From NCBI RefSeq assembly GCF_014874065.1, contig NZ_JADBEE010000001.1, positions 744,001 to 808,000 on the forward strand: a stretch of DNA of 64,000 nucleotides, given 5' to 3'. The DNA comes from Nesterenkonia halotolerans. GTDB taxonomy: Bacteria > Actinomycetota > Actinomycetes > Actinomycetales > Micrococcaceae. The position numbers and the translations under genes are program-made. Position 1 is the first letter of the stretch, and the number at the start of each line of letters is the position of its first letter. The notes under the pieces were generated by a model. That model was not told the DNA's origin, did not search any database, and was given only the letters and a program-made list of their open reading frames with translations. Below are positions 21,754 to 29,502 of this stretch, piece after piece.

Positions 21754-22035
21754 TCAGAGGTACTGGTAGACATCCTCCGGGGAGATCCCCTTGGCGATCA
21801 TCATGACCTGCAGATGGTAGAGCAGCTGAGAGATCTCCTCGGCGGTCTCGGCCTCGGTCTGGTACTCCGACGCCATCCAGACCTCGGCGGCCTCTTCCAC
21901 GATCTTCTTCCCGATCTGATGGACGCCAGCATCAAGGGCAGCTACGGTGCCCGAGCCCTCCGGACGGGTCTCGGCCTTCTGGGCAAGTTCGGCGTACAGC
22001 TGATCGAAGGTTTTCACCGCTTCAGGGTATCTCAC
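21754..22035 (-). CDS. hisE: Phosphoribosyl-ATP pyrophosphatase
   Basis: HisE hydrolyses phosphoribosyl-ATP to phosphoribosyl-AMP, step two of histidine synthesis. The 93-residue all-alpha protein has the MazG-like motif [13 protein letters not shown] and [15 protein letters not shown]. The GTG start at 22033-22035 overlaps the ribH stop (GTGA) and gives an N-terminus ending in AVKTF, as in mycobacterial HisE. The gene joins the riboflavin block to the histidine block. Confidence 0.95.
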   Translation of the reverse strand: MRYPEAVKTFDQLYAELAQKAETRPEGSGTVAALDAGVHQIGKKIVEEAAEVWMASEYQTEAETAEEISQLLYHLQVMMIAKGISPEDVYQYL

Positions 22036-22532
22036 GAGGCCAGCGCGGCGATCTCCGCCGCCGCAGCGAGAGCGGCATGGGCGGACTCGAACCCCTTGTC
22101 CTCCTTCGAGCCTGGCAGACCCGCACGATCCAGCGCCTGCGCCTCGTCGTCGCAGGTGAGCAGGCCGAACCCGACAGGGGTCCCCGAGGTCAGGGCGACC
22201 TGGCTCAGCCCGTCCGTGGCGGCGGTGCAGACATACTCGAAATGCGGGGTGCCACCGCGGATCACGACGCCCAGGGCGACCACCGCGTCGAAGCGCGCGG
22301 CGGCATGGGAGGCGATCACCGGCAGCTCGAAGGACCCGGGAGCGCGCAGCAGCGTCACATCCTGGACCCCGACCTGCTCGAAGAAGCGCTCGGAACCGGC
22401 GATCAGCCCGTCCATGACCTCCTGATGCCAGCGCGAGGCCACGACGGCGACCTTGAGTCCGTGCTGTGCCGCCGCGCTGGCGAGTGCGTCGAGTTCGTCC
22501 TGCTGGATCTGTGGCGTTCCGGTGCCGCTCAT
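22032..22532 (-). CDS. ribH: 6,7-dimethyl-8-ribityllumazine synthase
   Basis: Lumazine synthase condenses the ribitylamino-uracil and the dihydroxybutanone phosphate (the product of the RibB domain next door) into lumazine, the substrate of riboflavin synthase. The 166-residue protein has [41 protein letters not shown] with the catalytic histidine, and PVGFGLLT. The ATG follows AAGGAGACCG. It overlaps hisE by 4 bases. Confidence 0.96.
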   Translation of the reverse strand: MSGTGTPQIQQDELDALASAAAQHGLKVAVVASRWHQEVMDGLIAGSERFFEQVGVQDVTLLRAPGSFELPVIASHAAARFDAVVALGVVIRGGTPHFEYVCTAATDGLSQVALTSGTPVGFGLLTCDDEAQALDRAGLPGSKEDKGFESAHAALAAAAEIAALAS

Positions 22533-22638
22533 CTGCGCGGTCTCCTTCGTCTGGGGTGTGGGGCGTTTATGGGGCGTGCGGTGGGTCTGGGACGGCCAGA
22601 GGTTGCTGAGCTGGCTGGGTCTCAGGAGGAGGAAGCGG

Positions 22639-24708
22639 TCACTGCTCGTGCAGCTGCAGGTGGTCCAGCGTGTGGTTCATCCGGTCGCGCTTGGTCTGCA
22701 GGTACCGCAGGTTGGTCTCGTGCACCACGCCGGTCGAAGGAGCGAGCTCCACATCCAGGCCAGCTCCGCGCAGCGTGTCGACCTTGACCGGGTTGTTCGT
22801 CATCAGCCGCAGACGACGGATGCCGGCGGAATGCAGGATCGCGGCCGCCCCGGTGAAGTCGCGCAGCTCGGCCGCGAGGCCCAGCATCTCGTTGGCCTCC
22901 ACCGTGTCCGCCCCCTGTTCCTGGAGCTTATAGGCGCGCATCTTGTTGGCCAGGCCGATGCCGCGCCCCTCGTGGCCACGCAGGTAGAGCAGATGTCCGC
23001 CGTCGCGCTGGATGGACTCCAACGCCGAGGCCAGCTGGGTGCCGCAGTCGCAGCGCCGGGATCCCAGCACGTCACCGGTGACACATTCGGAGTGCATCCG
23101 GATCAGCGGACGGGACGCGTCCTCGTTGCCCTCCCCGGGGGCCTGGGCGAGCGCCGAGATGAGCATGTGCTCGTGACCCGTCGCGTGCTCGGTCCAGACC
23201 TGAGCGGCGAAGACACCATGATCGGTGGGCAGCGTGACCACGGGGCCCGGGGTCACCAGCTTTGCCAGCTCATCGCTGGGGGCATCCCAGCTGGCCGCCA
23301 CCGAAGCCATCGCGGCGCCGTTGCTCGACGTCCCTCCGCGGTAGGCGATCAGGTCAGCGATGGAGACGAGCGCGAGCCTGTGTGCGTCGGCGAAGTCGCG
23401 CAGCGCGGGCAGGCGCATCATGCGGCCGTCGTCGTGGGTCAGCTCGGCGATCACACCGACCTCGGGCAGCCCCGAGAGTCGGCACAGGTCCACGGCAGCC
23501 TCGGTGTGCCCCGGACGCCCGAGCACCCCCGCGGGGTCCGCGATGAGCGGAAACAGGTGACCGGGCCGGCTCAGATCGGCCGCGGTGGTGGCGGCGTCCG
23601 CCATGACGCGCACGCTGAGCGCGCGATCCGCGGCGCTGATGCCGGTGCTGACTCCTGCGGCGGCGTCGGCGCTGATCGTGTACGCGGTGCCCTTGGGATC
23701 TTCATTGTCGGTGACCATCGGCGGCAGCTTCAGGTGCTCCGCCCGCTCGGGCGTCATCGGCACGCAGATCACTCCCGAGGTGTACCGGACCGTCATCGCC
23801 ATGAGCTCCTCGGTGGCAAGCGAGGCCGGGAAGATGATGTCGCCCTCGTTCTCCCGGTCGGCGTCATCGACGACGACGACGGGACGCCCCGCCGCGAGCT
23901 CGTTGAGGGCGACGTCGATGGGATCCAGCAGCGGGGCCGGGGTCTCCGGCTGGGGAATGCTGGGGATCGGGGAGGACGACCCTGCGTCTGCAGGCTGATC
24001 AATGGCACCCTCGGCCTCGGCACCCTCGCCCGCAGCGCCGTGCACCGCATTGTTCCCGACCGCAGCGCCCTCGACCGCCTGGGAGGCAGGGTCGGGGAGG
24101 TGATGGCCGAACTGCAGCATGCGGCGGGTGTACTTCGCGAGCACGTCCACCTCGAGGTTGACCGCTCCGCCGATCGAGAGGCCCCCGAGGGTGGTCTCGG
24201 CCAGCGTCGTCGGAATCAGGCCCACCTCGAACCACGGCTGCGTGGACGCGGGGTCCGCGACTGCAGTGACGGTCAGCGACACCCCGTCGACAGCGATGGA
24301 GCCCTTCTCCGCGAGATAGGGGGCGAGCTCGGCGCTGATCTGGAATCGGTGCCGCCCGTCCTGCGGATCCCGCTCCACGAGTTCGCCGAGACCATCGACG
24401 TGACCCTGGACCACATGGCCGTCCAGGCGGGCGCCGGAGGGCAGGCAGCGCTCCAGGTTGAGCCCATCGCCCACGCTGAGCTGGCCCAGCGCAGTGCGCT
24501 TCAGCGTCTCTGGGATCAGCTCCACGCTGATCCGGTCACCGTCGATGTCCACAGCGGAGACGCAGACCCCGTTCACGGCGATCGAGCCGCCCAGGGCGAG
24601 ACCTTCGGTGTGCCCGGGTGCGGCGAAGCTCAGCCGCTCCACGGACTTGGTGGGTTCGAAGCGTCGTTCGAGGACCTCTCCCAGACCAGTCACGATTCCG
24701 GTGAACAT
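22639..24708 (-). CDS. Trifunctional riboflavin synthase / DHBP synthase / GTP cyclohydrolase II fusion
   Basis: One uninterrupted 689-residue frame carries three riboflavin enzymes. Residues 1-205 are riboflavin synthase alpha (RibE): MFTGIV start and the second lumazine-binding repeat at HVVQGHVDG (98-106). Residues 205-258 are an Ala/Gly/Glu/Pro-rich linker. Residues 260-465 are 3,4-dihydroxy-2-butanone-4-phosphate synthase (RibB): DDADRENEGD (281-290), HTEAAVDLCRLSG (401-413), LTHDDG. Residues 485-689 are GTP cyclohydrolase II (RibA): zinc cysteines C542, C553, C555 and RGHEGRGIGL (577-586). RibB-RibA fusion is common; addition of RibE in front is not usual, since ribE and ribBA are normally adjacent separate genes. 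All active-site motifs look intact. The ATG has AAAGGAGAC upstream and overlaps ribD by 19 bases. Internal initiation in the linker (for example a GTG near residue 222) lacks a good ribosome site but cannot be excluded. Confidence 0.93.
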   Translation of the reverse strand: MFTGIVTGLGEVLERRFEPTKSVERLSFAAPGHTEGLALGGSIAVNGVCVSAVDIDGDRISVELIPETLKRTALGQLSVGDGLNLERCLPSGARLDGHVVQGHVDGLGELVERDPQDGRHRFQISAELAPYLAEKGSIAVDGVSLTVTAVADPASTQPWFEVGLIPTTLAETTLGGLSIGGAVNLEVDVLAKYTRRMLQFGHHLPDPASQAVEGAAVGNNAVHGAAGEGAEAEGAIDQPADAGSSSPIPSIPQPETPAPLLDPIDVALNELAAGRPVVVVDDADRENEGDIIFPASLATEELMAMTVRYTSGVICVPMTPERAEHLKLPPMVTDNEDPKGTAYTISADAAAGVSTGISAADRALSVRVMADAATTAADLSRPGHLFPLIADPAGVLGRPGHTEAAVDLCRLSGLPEVGVIAELTHDDGRMMRLPALRDFADAHRLALVSIADLIAYRGGTSSNGAAMASVAASWDAPSDELAKLVTPGPVVTLPTDHGVFAAQVWTEHATGHEHMLISALAQAPGEGNEDASRPLIRMHSECVTGDVLGSRRCDCGTQLASALESIQRDGGHLLYLRGHEGRGIGLANKMRAYKLQEQGADTVEANEMLGLAAELRDFTGAAAILHSAGIRRLRLMTNNPVKVDTLRGAGLDVELAPSTGVVHETNLRYLQTKRDRMNHTLDHLQLHEQ

Positions 24709-25766
24709 GTGTCTCCTTTCGGCTGCAGGTGCACACAGACATCGGAGTCCATGATCTGCACCGGCCCGCTCTCGGCGGGGTCGAGTGCGAAGCGGGGCGC
24801 CTCGCGAAGTGTTGTCACACCGATGTCGCCGATGCTGGCGGTCCCAGCGCCCAGCAGAAGCGGTGCGTGATAGGCGAAGACCTCGTCCACTAGCCCTGCC
24901 GCGAAGAAGGCCGAGAGCACGCTCTGCCCACCCTCGACGAGGACGTGCTTGACGGGGTACCCGCCATGCGTGGTCTGGGCGAGCTCCTGCAGGGCTTCGA
25001 GCGGATCTCGGGTCCGCAGCTGCACCCAGCCCTCACCCTCGGGCAGCGCCTGGGTCAGCTTGCAGCGCTTCGGGACGGGTGTCAGGCCCATGACCACACG
25101 GAGCGGCTGCCGCTGCGTGAGGTCTCCGGCGGGAGTGCGCGCGGTCAGCCGGGGGTCATCCACCGCCACGGTGTTGGTGCCCACCAGAATGGCATCGGCA
25201 CGGCTGCGGACCCGATGCGTGTGTTCCCGCGAGGCTTGCGAGGTGATCCACTGGCTGGTCCCGTCGGCGGCCGCGATCCGCGCGTCCAGGGTCTGAGCCA
25301 GATGGACCGTGACGAAGGGACGGTGCTGCTCCTGGGCCGCCGTCCACCGGTGATTCAGCGCCTCGCATTCTTCCCTCAACACGGAGGAGAGCACCTCGAT
25401 TCCCGCGCGCTGCAGCACAGCCGCTCCCCCGCCGTTGCTCGTCGGGTCGGAGGCGCCGTGGACGACCCGGCCGATGCCGGCCTCGATGATCAGCTGGGTG
25501 CAGGCGGGCTGACGGCCCTGATGACGGCACGGCTCCAATGTGGAGTACAGGGTGGCGGAGCTGAGGTCGACACCGGCCGGGTGATGGGCGAAGAAGTTCG
25601 CGAGGGCGGCGCGCTCAGCGTGGAAGGTGCCGGCTCCTCGATGGTGGCCCTGAGCGAGCACCTCGCCCTGCGCGGAGACGAGCAGGGCTCCCACCAGCGG
25701 ATTGGCTCCTCGGACGCCTGAGAACGCCAGCTCCAGGGCTTGGGTCATCGCTGACTCGTGAAGCAA
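24690..25766 (-). CDS. ribD: Bifunctional pyrimidine deaminase/reductase
   Basis: RibD deaminates and then reduces the pyrimidine intermediate of riboflavin synthesis. The N-terminal deaminase has the zinc motif HAERAAL and PCRHQGRQPACT; the C-terminal reductase has TLDARIAAADGTSQWI, RADAILVGTNTV and LVEGGQSVLSAFF. I place the start at the TTG at 25764-25766: GGGAGGAG lies 7 bases upstream, and the resulting N-terminus (LHESAMTQALELA) fits the family. An ATG six codons later (25748) has no ribosome site. At 358 residues it is full length. It is the first gene behind the FMN riboswitch. Confidence 0.94.
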   Translation of the reverse strand: MLHESAMTQALELAFSGVRGANPLVGALLVSAQGEVLAQGHHRGAGTFHAERAALANFFAHHPAGVDLSSATLYSTLEPCRHQGRQPACTQLIIEAGIGRVVHGASDPTSNGGGAAVLQRAGIEVLSSVLREECEALNHRWTAAQEQHRPFVTVHLAQTLDARIAAADGTSQWITSQASREHTHRVRSRADAILVGTNTVAVDDPRLTARTPAGDLTQRQPLRVVMGLTPVPKRCKLTQALPEGEGWVQLRTRDPLEALQELAQTTHGGYPVKHVLVEGGQSVLSAFFAAGLVDEVFAYHAPLLLGAGTASIGDIGVTTLREAPRFALDPAESGPVQIMDSDVCVHLQPKGDTCSPES

Positions 25767-25881
25767 CGGCCATCTCCTCCCAGCGTGTCGAGGCACTCCG
25801 GGAAGGCCGATGCGGCGAGGCGTCGACGCAGTCCGCCTGCGTGGGCTCCGCGCGATGCGGAGTCCACAGGCGCGGACTCTT

Positions 25882-26017
25882 GTGCTTCTCCCATCCAGAC
25901 TGTGACTGTCGGTACCGGAGTTCCACCGGTTCAACCAAGACCGGAGCAGCGGGGCTGCACCTGACTCGGGTCGCGGACTTTGACCGCCGGTTCGGATTTT
26001 CACCGATCCCGGAGCAC
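25882..26017 (-). promoter_or_regulatory. FMN riboswitch (RFN element)
   Basis: The minus strand shows the conserved RFN order: P1 GTGCTCC (3' partner GAGAAGCAC), CGGTGAAAATCCGAACCGGCGGT, the CCGGTGGAACTCCGGTACCGACAGT arm, and GTCTGGATGGGAGAAG. This is an essentially complete FMN aptamer. It lies about 115 bases before ribD; the ribD ribosome site GGGAGGAG is in that spacer, so control is probably by blocking translation. I see no T-run terminator in the spacer. Confidence 0.96.
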
Positions 26018-26127
26018 GAATTGTGTAGCACCAAGTGTGCCACATGCGCTGGCGCGGCCCGTCCGGCACCGCAATCTGGGGCAATCAACAGTCTGGGGCA
26101 GGCAGCCGCGAACTGCTGGCACATGCA

Positions 26128-26163
26128 GGAAGGGCCCGAGACCATGAGGTCCCGGGCCCTTCC
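26128..26163 (-). terminator. Terminator after the tRNA cluster
   Basis: A perfect 11-bp stem, GGAAGGGCCCG (26128-26138) with CGGGCCCTTCC (26153-26163), is extended inward by GACC/GGTC. It lies 10 bases past the last tRNA-Gly and separates the tRNA transcript from the riboswitch. Confidence 0.75.
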
Positions 26164-26173
26164 CTGTGTGCTG

Positions 26174-26247
26174 AGCGGATGACGAGATTCGAACTCGCGA
26201 CCCTCACCATGGCAAGGTGATGCTCTAGCCAGCTGAGCTACATCCGC
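26174..26247 (-). tRNA. tRNA-Gly (GCC), copy 1
   Basis: Acceptor arms GCGGATG/CATCCGC with discriminator U, D-arm AGCTCAGCTGGCTAGAGC, anticodon loop TTGCCAT in a TCACC/GGTGA stem (anticodon GCC), T-arm GCGAGTTCGAATCTCGT. No CCA is encoded. The gene is identical in sequence to the copy at 26643-26716. Confidence 0.96.
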
Positions 26248-26300
26248 ATGAGTCCAGGGTGACCCGCCACCTCATCGGTGGCAGGAGCTCCTGCACTCAG

Positions 26301-26372
26301 TGCGCGATACTGGGATCGAACCAGTGACCTCTTCCGTGTCAGGGAAGCGCGCTACCGCTGCGCTAATCGCGC
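26301..26372 (-). tRNA. tRNA-Val (GAC)
   Basis: Acceptor arms GCGCGAT/ATCGCGC with discriminator A. The anticodon loop CTGACAC in a CTTCC/GGAAG stem gives anticodon GAC. The T-arm reads ACTGGTTCGATCCCAGT. No CCA is encoded. Confidence 0.96.
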
Positions 26373-26453
26373 CCGTATGGACTTTCTCATCCGTTCAGAC
26401 TTATTCAGTTGTTTCCTGCTCTGTTCTCCGCCCGGTGCTCGAACGAAGCTGCG

Positions 26454-26524
26454 AGGTGGGGACGGGAATCGAACCCGCGTTAACGGCTTTGCAGGCCGCT
26501 GCCTCGCCACTCGGCCACCCCACC
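26454..26524 (-). tRNA. tRNA-Cys (GCA)
   Basis: Acceptor arms GGTGGGG/CCCCACC with discriminator U. The anticodon loop CTGCAAA in a GCGGC/GCCGT stem (one G-T pair) gives anticodon GCA. The T-arm reads CGGGTTCGATTCCCG. Confidence 0.96.
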
Positions 26525-26642
26525 GTAGCCATCCCCGAAACACTACACCGTCCCGGACTGACATCCGGCGACCGGGTCGTCGAAGACCTGGCTGCCGTGC
26601 AGTGATCCTGCTGATCGTTCAAGGGTTTCCCCAGATCCTGCG

Positions 26643-26716
26643 AGCGGATGACGAGATTCGAACTCGCGACCCTCACCATGGCAAGGTGATGCTCTAGCCA
26701 GCTGAGCTACATCCGC
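26643..26716 (-). tRNA. tRNA-Gly (GCC), copy 2
   Basis: Sequence identical to the tRNA-Gly at 26174-26247, with the same GCC anticodon. It is the first gene of the cluster, giving the order Gly-Cys-Val-Gly in the direction of transcription. Confidence 0.96.
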
Positions 26717-26729
26717 AGTGTCGTCCCGA

Positions 26730-26764
26730 CCGCATTTTCTGCGGCGTTTCAACGACTTGAAACG
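26730..26764. repeat. Paired inverted repeats upstream of tRNA-Gly
   Basis: CCGCA-TTTTC-TGCGG (26730-26744) is followed directly by CGTTTCAA-CGAC-TTGAAACG (26745-26764), two adjacent perfect hairpins between the divergent tRNA cluster and the nuclease-like gene. They could be an operator or the promoter-proximal part of the tRNA transcript. I cannot assign a role. Confidence 0.45.
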
Positions 26765-26894
26765 ATAGCGCAGGTCTCGGCCGCTCGTCCAATCGAGCAG
26801 GGGCTTCCTCCCGATCGCAAGTGATCAGACCCCTTGCGGGTCCCGATCTGGGCGGCAGGCAGAGATGTCAGGCACAGGTGGCAGACTTGTACCG

Positions 26895-27776
26895 ATGACA
26901 CAGCCAAGCCTCGCCCACGCCACCGACTATGGCCGCATGTATTCGCGCTCGACCAGCGGCTCTCCCGAGGTGCCTTCGATCACGACGGTGATCTCCCAGG
27001 AGCATAAGGACATGACCGGGTGGGCGGGTCATATGGCGACCTCTGAACTGGTCAATGATCAGCGACTCGCAGCAGCGGTCGGCTCCCCCGCCGAGCTCAA
27101 GCGGCTCGCGCGGCAGGCCTCTTCGGCGGCGGAGCGCTTCCGGGACGCAGCGGCCGCCCGTGGAGACCGGGTGCACCACTATGCGGAGCAGGTGGCGCTG
27201 CGCGCGCTGGGTCTGGCCGAGACCACCCAGGCGGCGCGTGCGGCGCTTCAGGAGCACCGCGAGACGCGATTCGCCGACCGATTCGATGAGTGGTGGTCGC
27301 TCTACGGTGTGACGCCCTTGGCCGCTGAGGTGACGGTGTGGAATCACACGCTCGGCTACGCCGGCACCCTCGACCTCGTCGCCGAGATCGGAGGGCGCAC
27401 GTGCATCATCGACTTCAAGACAAAGGGACTCACTCGGGACGGCCGATCGAAGCCGCTGAACGAATCAGTCGTGATGCAGCTGGTGGCCGGCATGAAGGGC
27501 GAGGAGATGCTGGTGGACGCCGCCGCCGGGGAATGGACGCCCTGGCCCTACGGTGGTGACCCGATCCTGCTCGGTGTGGCGATCTCGGAGGCGGAGGTCG
27601 TCGCCGCACAGTCGAACCCCGCCCTGCTGAAGGCGCACTGGTTCAAGTTCTGTGTGCTTCGACAGGTCTGGGAACACAGTCGGACCACTGCCAGCGCCGG
27701 GCCCGCGCTGCGGCCCATCTCGCCGCCGCCCGTGCGGAATCCCGAGGACCCGGACAATGAAAGAATGGCTCCATGA
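26895..27776 (+). CDS. PD-(D/E)XK nuclease-like protein
   Basis: This 293-residue protein looks like a RecB/Cas4-type or phage-exonuclease-type nuclease. Visible pieces are VPSITTVIS (about 26-34), GDRVHHYAE (90-98), then E145 (AEVTVWN), D160 in GTLDLV, D173-F-K175 in IIDFKTKG, and VMQLVAGM, in the usual order of the PD-(D/E)XK core. No helicase domain is attached. I prefer the ATG at 26895; an ATG ten codons earlier (26865) is possible, and neither has a good ribosome site. Its stop overlaps the def start (ATGA), so it heads the def-fmt-rsmB-rpe operon. Substrate and role are unknown. Confidence 0.7.
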   Translation: MTQPSLAHATDYGRMYSRSTSGSPEVPSITTVISQEHKDMTGWAGHMATSELVNDQRLAAAVGSPAELKRLARQASSAAERFRDAAAARGDRVHHYAEQVALRALGLAETTQAARAALQEHRETRFADRFDEWWSLYGVTPLAAEVTVWNHTLGYAGTLDLVAEIGGRTCIIDFKTKGLTRDGRSKPLNESVVMQLVAGMKGEEMLVDAAAGEWTPWPYGGDPILLGVAISEAEVVAAQSNPALLKAHWFKFCVLRQVWEHSRTTASAGPALRPISPPPVRNPEDPDNERMAP

Positions 27777-28363
27777 CTGTCCTGACCATCCGCATGATCG
27801 GCGACCCGGTGCTGCGCACGCCTGCTCATGCCGTGGACTCCATCGATGACACCGTCCGCGAGCTCATCGCGGACATGTTCGAGACCATGGATGCGGTATC
27901 AGGCATCGGCCTGGCGGCTCCGCAGATCGGCGTGGGACGGCGGATCTTCACCTATGACGTGAGCGGTCAGCGCGGGGCCGTCGTCAATCCGCAGCTGCAG
28001 CTGCTCGGCGAGCGCACCTATACGCCGCGGGAGCCCGAGGCGGGTCCGGCGGAGGGCGAGAACCTGCTGCGCGAGGGGTGCCTCTCGGTGGCCGAGATCT
28101 ACTCCCCCGTCGCTCGCGCCCAGCTCGTGCGGCTCACCGGCAGCGACGAGAACGGCGGCGAGATCGAGGTCGACGCGACCGGGCTGCTTGCCGCCTGCTT
28201 CCAGCACGAGGTGGATCACCTGGACGGACGCCTGTTCGTCGACCGGCTCACCGGCACCGAGAAGAGTTCGGCCGCCCGCGCGCTGCGATCCCGGGAGTAC
28301 GGCCAGGCGCTGGACCAGGCGCAGGTCACTCGGCGCACCAGCAGCAGCTTCTTCGCGTCCTGA
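27773..28363 (+). CDS. def: Peptide deformylase
   Basis: Deformylase removes the formyl group from the initiator methionine of new proteins. All three metal-site motifs are present: GIGLAAPQIG, EGCLSV and QHEVDHLDG with the catalytic glutamate. The 196-residue length is normal. It pairs functionally with the next gene, fmt, which adds the formyl group to initiator tRNA. Confidence 0.96.
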   Translation: MTVLTIRMIGDPVLRTPAHAVDSIDDTVRELIADMFETMDAVSGIGLAAPQIGVGRRIFTYDVSGQRGAVVNPQLQLLGERTYTPREPEAGPAEGENLLREGCLSVAEIYSPVARAQLVRLTGSDENGGEIEVDATGLLAACFQHEVDHLDGRLFVDRLTGTEKSSAARALRSREYGQALDQAQVTRRTSSSFFAS

Positions 28364-28374
28364 AAGGCCCCAGC

Positions 28375-29502
28375 ATGCAACAGTTCACCGCAGACTCCCT
28401 CGCCGCGGCGCGCGCGGCGTCCGAGGGTCCCGGACGGGGCCGAGTCCTCTTTGCGGGCACCCCGGAGATCGCCGCCACCTGCCTGCGCAGCCTGCTGAGC
28501 GACGGTGCAGACGTCGCCGCCGTGCTGACCCGGCCAGATGCCCCCGTCGGACGACGACGCCGGCTCACCGCCTCCCCCGTCGCCCAGGCTGCCGAAGCCG
28601 CCGGTATCCCGGTCATCAAGGCCGCCTCCATAGACTCTTCGGTGACCGCCGAGCTCGCGGCAGCAGGGGCCGATCTGGGCGTCGTCGTCGCCTATGGCGC
28701 GCTGCTGCCCGACGCGGCGCTGAAGGCGCCGGCGCGCGGCTGGGTCAATCTGCACTACTCCCAGCTTCCCGCCTACCGCGGTGCCGCCCCGGTGCCACAT
28801 GCCCTGCTGGCCGGGGAACGCACCACCGCGGCCACGGTCTTCCAGCTCGAACGCGGTATGGACACCGGCCCTGTGCACGGGCTGTGCAGCTACGCGATCC
28901 CCGAGGCCACCTCGGCAGGGACAGTGCTCGAGGACCTGACGAACCTCGGAGCCTCGCTGCTCACCGTGCTGCTGCCCAGTCTGCTCACCGGCACCTCGAC
29001 GCCGCAGGCGCAGCAGGGCGAACCCAGCTTCGCGCCCAAGCTCACCCGCGAGGACGCCTTCATCGATCCCTCCCGCCCGGCCGCCGAGCTGGTGCAGCGG
29101 ATCAATGCCACGATCCCGGAACCTGGAGCCTGGACGTTGAACGGGGATCAGCGGATCAAGCTCGGCGTGGCCAGGCTGCACCGGACACCCTCGGACCCGG
29201 AGGCTGCGCAGCGTCTGAAGGCTGCACTGACCGAGGCCGCCACGGGACAGGTCCTGAGCCTGCCCGGCGCGGACACCCCGAGCGCCGCCACGGCGGGGAA
29301 CCACACATCGGCCAGCCGCGAGGCCAGGAGCGTGATCGCGTTCCGGGCCGGTGACGGGGAGCCAGTCGTGCTCTCCGGCGTGCAGCCAGCCGGGAAGACC
29401 ATGCTCAACGCCGCCGACTGGTACCGCGGCCTGCAGTCGCCGGTGCGACTCGGCCGAACCGAGCAGACCACATCCACTCCCACGGAAGAGCACCACGCAT
29501 GA
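28375..29502 (+). CDS. fmt: Methionyl-tRNA formyltransferase
   Basis: Fmt formylates Met-tRNA(fMet) with 10-formyl-tetrahydrofolate. The N-terminal Rossmann domain opens with VLFAGTPEIAATCLRSLL; the catalytic region is NLHYSQLPAYRGAAPV followed by MDTGPV, and the C-terminal tRNA-binding domain ends near ADWYRGL. The ATG at 28375 follows GAAAGG and lies 11 bases after def; this gives 375 residues, somewhat longer than the usual 310-320 because of about 20 N-terminal and some C-terminal insert residues. It overlaps rsmB by 4 bases. Confidence 0.95.
   Translation: MQQFTADSLAAARAASEGPGRGRVLFAGTPEIAATCLRSLLSDGADVAAVLTRPDAPVGRRRRLTASPVAQAAEAAGIPVIKAASIDSSVTAELAAAGADLGVVVAYGALLPDAALKAPARGWVNLHYSQLPAYRGAAPVPHALLAGERTTAATVFQLERGMDTGPVHGLCSYAIPEATSAGTVLEDLTNLGASLLTVLLPSLLTGTSTPQAQQGEPSFAPKLTREDAFIDPSRPAAELVQRINATIPEPGAWTLNGDQRIKLGVARLHRTPSDPEAAQRLKAALTEAATGQVLSLPGADTPSAATAGNHTSASREARSVIAFRAGDGEPVVLSGVQPAGKTMLNAADWYRGLQSPVRLGRTEQTTSTPTEEHHA

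Noticed and set aside
22453..24870. 805-codon open frame opposite the riboflavin fusion gene
   Set aside because: Antisense shadow of a complete enzyme gene; Arg/His/Gly-rich composition and no motifs.
26174..26716. Identical tRNA-Gly copies as ends (att sites) of an integrated element
   Set aside because: Only tRNA-Val and tRNA-Cys lie between them; there is no integrase, and the region matches the normal tRNA cluster.
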